A DNA stretch of 64,000 bases from Oceanibacterium hippocampi (GTDB lineage: Bacteria; Pseudomonadota; Alphaproteobacteria; Sneathiellales; Sneathiellaceae). Under the pieces are notes generated by a model. It ran no database searches. It was not told the origin of the DNA and saw only the letters and a program-made list of their open reading frames with translations. Position numbers and translations under genes: made by a program. This document shows, piece after piece, positions 63,337 to 64,000 of the stretch (position 1 is its first letter; each line of letters starts with the position of its first letter). Location of the stretch: NCBI RefSeq assembly GCF_900172325.1, contig NZ_FWFR01000003.1:186001-250000 (forward strand). Direction: 5' to 3'.

Positions 63337-63807
63337 ATGAACAGGACGACAGACGCGCTCGGCCTCGTCCCTGCGGTCGCGCTCTTCGCGATCATGCTCC
63401 TGACATTCTCCGACGTCGTCGGACGGAAGCTGTTCGGCCACTCCATCACCGGCAGCGTCGAACTGACCGAACTCCTGCAGGTGATCATGGTCTTCGCGAT
63501 CCTGCCGGCGACCTCGCTGCTGGGCGGCCATGTCGTCTTCGACCTGCTCGACCGTGTGCTGTTGGAACGCTTGCAGCGGATCGTCTACCGGCTCTCCAAC
63601 GGGGCAACCGGCCTGGTTTTCGCGGCAGCCGCCTGGGCGGTCTCGCTGCGCGCGGAACGCACCCTCGAATACGGCGACATGACATCGCAGTACGGCATCA
63701 CCCTCTGGCCGTTCCACTACATGATCGCCATCGCACTGTTGCTCACCGCGCTCGCCCACGGTTATCTCGCCGTGACCGGCCGGCGCATAACCCTGGCGCC
63801 GAGGTAA
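63337..63807 (+). CDS. dctQ: TRAP transporter small permease DctQ
   Basis: A 156-residue small TRAP membrane subunit with four hydrophobic segments: LGLVPAVALFAIMLLTF, LLQVIMVFAILPATSLLGGH, LSNGATGLVFAAAAWAVSL and FHYMIAIALLLTALAHGYLA. The FSDVVGRKLFGHSITGSVEL motif after TM1 is the family hallmark. It partners the large DctM subunit that starts four bases later. The ATG has GGGAAACG upstream. Confidence 0.92.
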   Translation: MNRTTDALGLVPAVALFAIMLLTFSDVVGRKLFGHSITGSVELTELLQVIMVFAILPATSLLGGHVVFDLLDRVLLERLQRIVYRLSNGATGLVFAAAAWAVSLRAERTLEYGDMTSQYGITLWPFHYMIAIALLLTALAHGYLAVTGRRITLAPR

Positions 63808-63811
63808 TCGC

Positions 63812-64000
63812 ATGATCGAGGGGCTGATCGGCTTCGCCGCCATGGGCATCCTGATGATGCTTCGGCTGCCCATCGCGATCAGCATGGCGGTCGTCGGCTT
63901 CGTCGGGGTCGGCCTGCTGCGCTCGTGGCCCGCCGCGATCTCGACAACGGCGACCGAGATCATCGGGATCTCCTCCTACTCGCTCTCGGTGATCCCGCTG
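63812..64000 (+). CDS. dctM: TRAP transporter large permease DctM (3' partial)
   Basis: The first 63 codons of a DctM-type large permease, cut by the window end. It begins IEGLIGFAAMGILMMLRLPIAI and SMAVVGFVGVGLLRSWPAA, the usual first membrane segments of the family. The rest (about 360 residues, 12 segments in normal members) lies beyond the window. ATG 63812 follows the dctQ stop by four bases, so the genes are coupled. Confidence 0.9.
   Translation, partial: MIEGLIGFAAMGILMMLRLPIAISMAVVGFVGVGLLRSWPAAISTTATEIIGISSYSLSVIPL

Overview
The window is GC-rich, gene-dense bacterial DNA with short intergenic gaps and many start/stop overlaps of the ATGA or GTGA type. The mix of Liv-type ABC importers, TRAP importers (DctPQM and TAXI types), acyl-CoA catabolism, a homoprotocatechuate meta-cleavage operon and many one-gene regulators suggests a free-living, probably Rhodospirillales-like alphaproteobacterium. 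That placement is an inference from gene content; no rRNA or marker gene is present. No tRNA, rRNA, CRISPR array, insertion sequence or prophage was seen.

Layout. 1-2783: end of a peptide-type ABC importer (partial permease, fused double ATPase). 2940-4700: a GGDEF/EAL protein. 4932-10449: a glutamate-centred run: gamma-carbonic-anhydrase-like protein, DgcN and DgcA (D-glutamate acetylation and N-acetylglutamate racemisation), a decayed enolase-superfamily fragment, RimB, RimK and an M14 deacylase. 10507-12876: acyl-CoA dehydrogenase and MarR regulator. 12901-19938: hybrid sensor kinase divergent from an RND efflux pair. 20083-21171: acyl-CoA-dehydrogenase-type phosphotransferase. 21277-31561 (minus strand): a long catabolic operon (crotonase, Cys-less thiolase, DUF35 protein, CoA ligase, a 68-residue unknown, two SDRs) running into its own LivHMGFK importer, divergent from a FadR-type GntR regulator at 31803.

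32654-39984: beta-lactamase-fold hydrolase, ADP-forming acyl-CoA synthetase, TAXI-TRAP importer and TetR regulator with two operator-like palindromes upstream. 40235-41253: nitrosative-stress repair protein plus an AhpD-like protein. 41276-48124: a second Liv importer in which LivM, LivG and LivF are one polypeptide, a cupin protein and a divergent LysR regulator. 48162-51190: a four-gene sulfotransferase/arylsulfotransferase membrane locus. 51359-58057: complete homoprotocatechuate pathway (hpaE-G1-G2-D-F-H-I) with divergent hpaR. 58083-64000: LysR regulator divergent from a Rieske oxygenase, its reductase, a class II aldolase and a DctPQM TRAP importer that runs off the window.

How the parts work together. 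Most of the window takes up small organic acids, activates them to CoA thioesters or hydroxylates/demethylates them, and feeds the products to central metabolism, each block with a local regulator. The least ordinary elements are the glutamate/RimK run, the LivMGF triple fusion, the Cys-less thiolase/DUF35 operon with a FadR-type operator that recurs elsewhere in the window, and the sulfotransferase locus.
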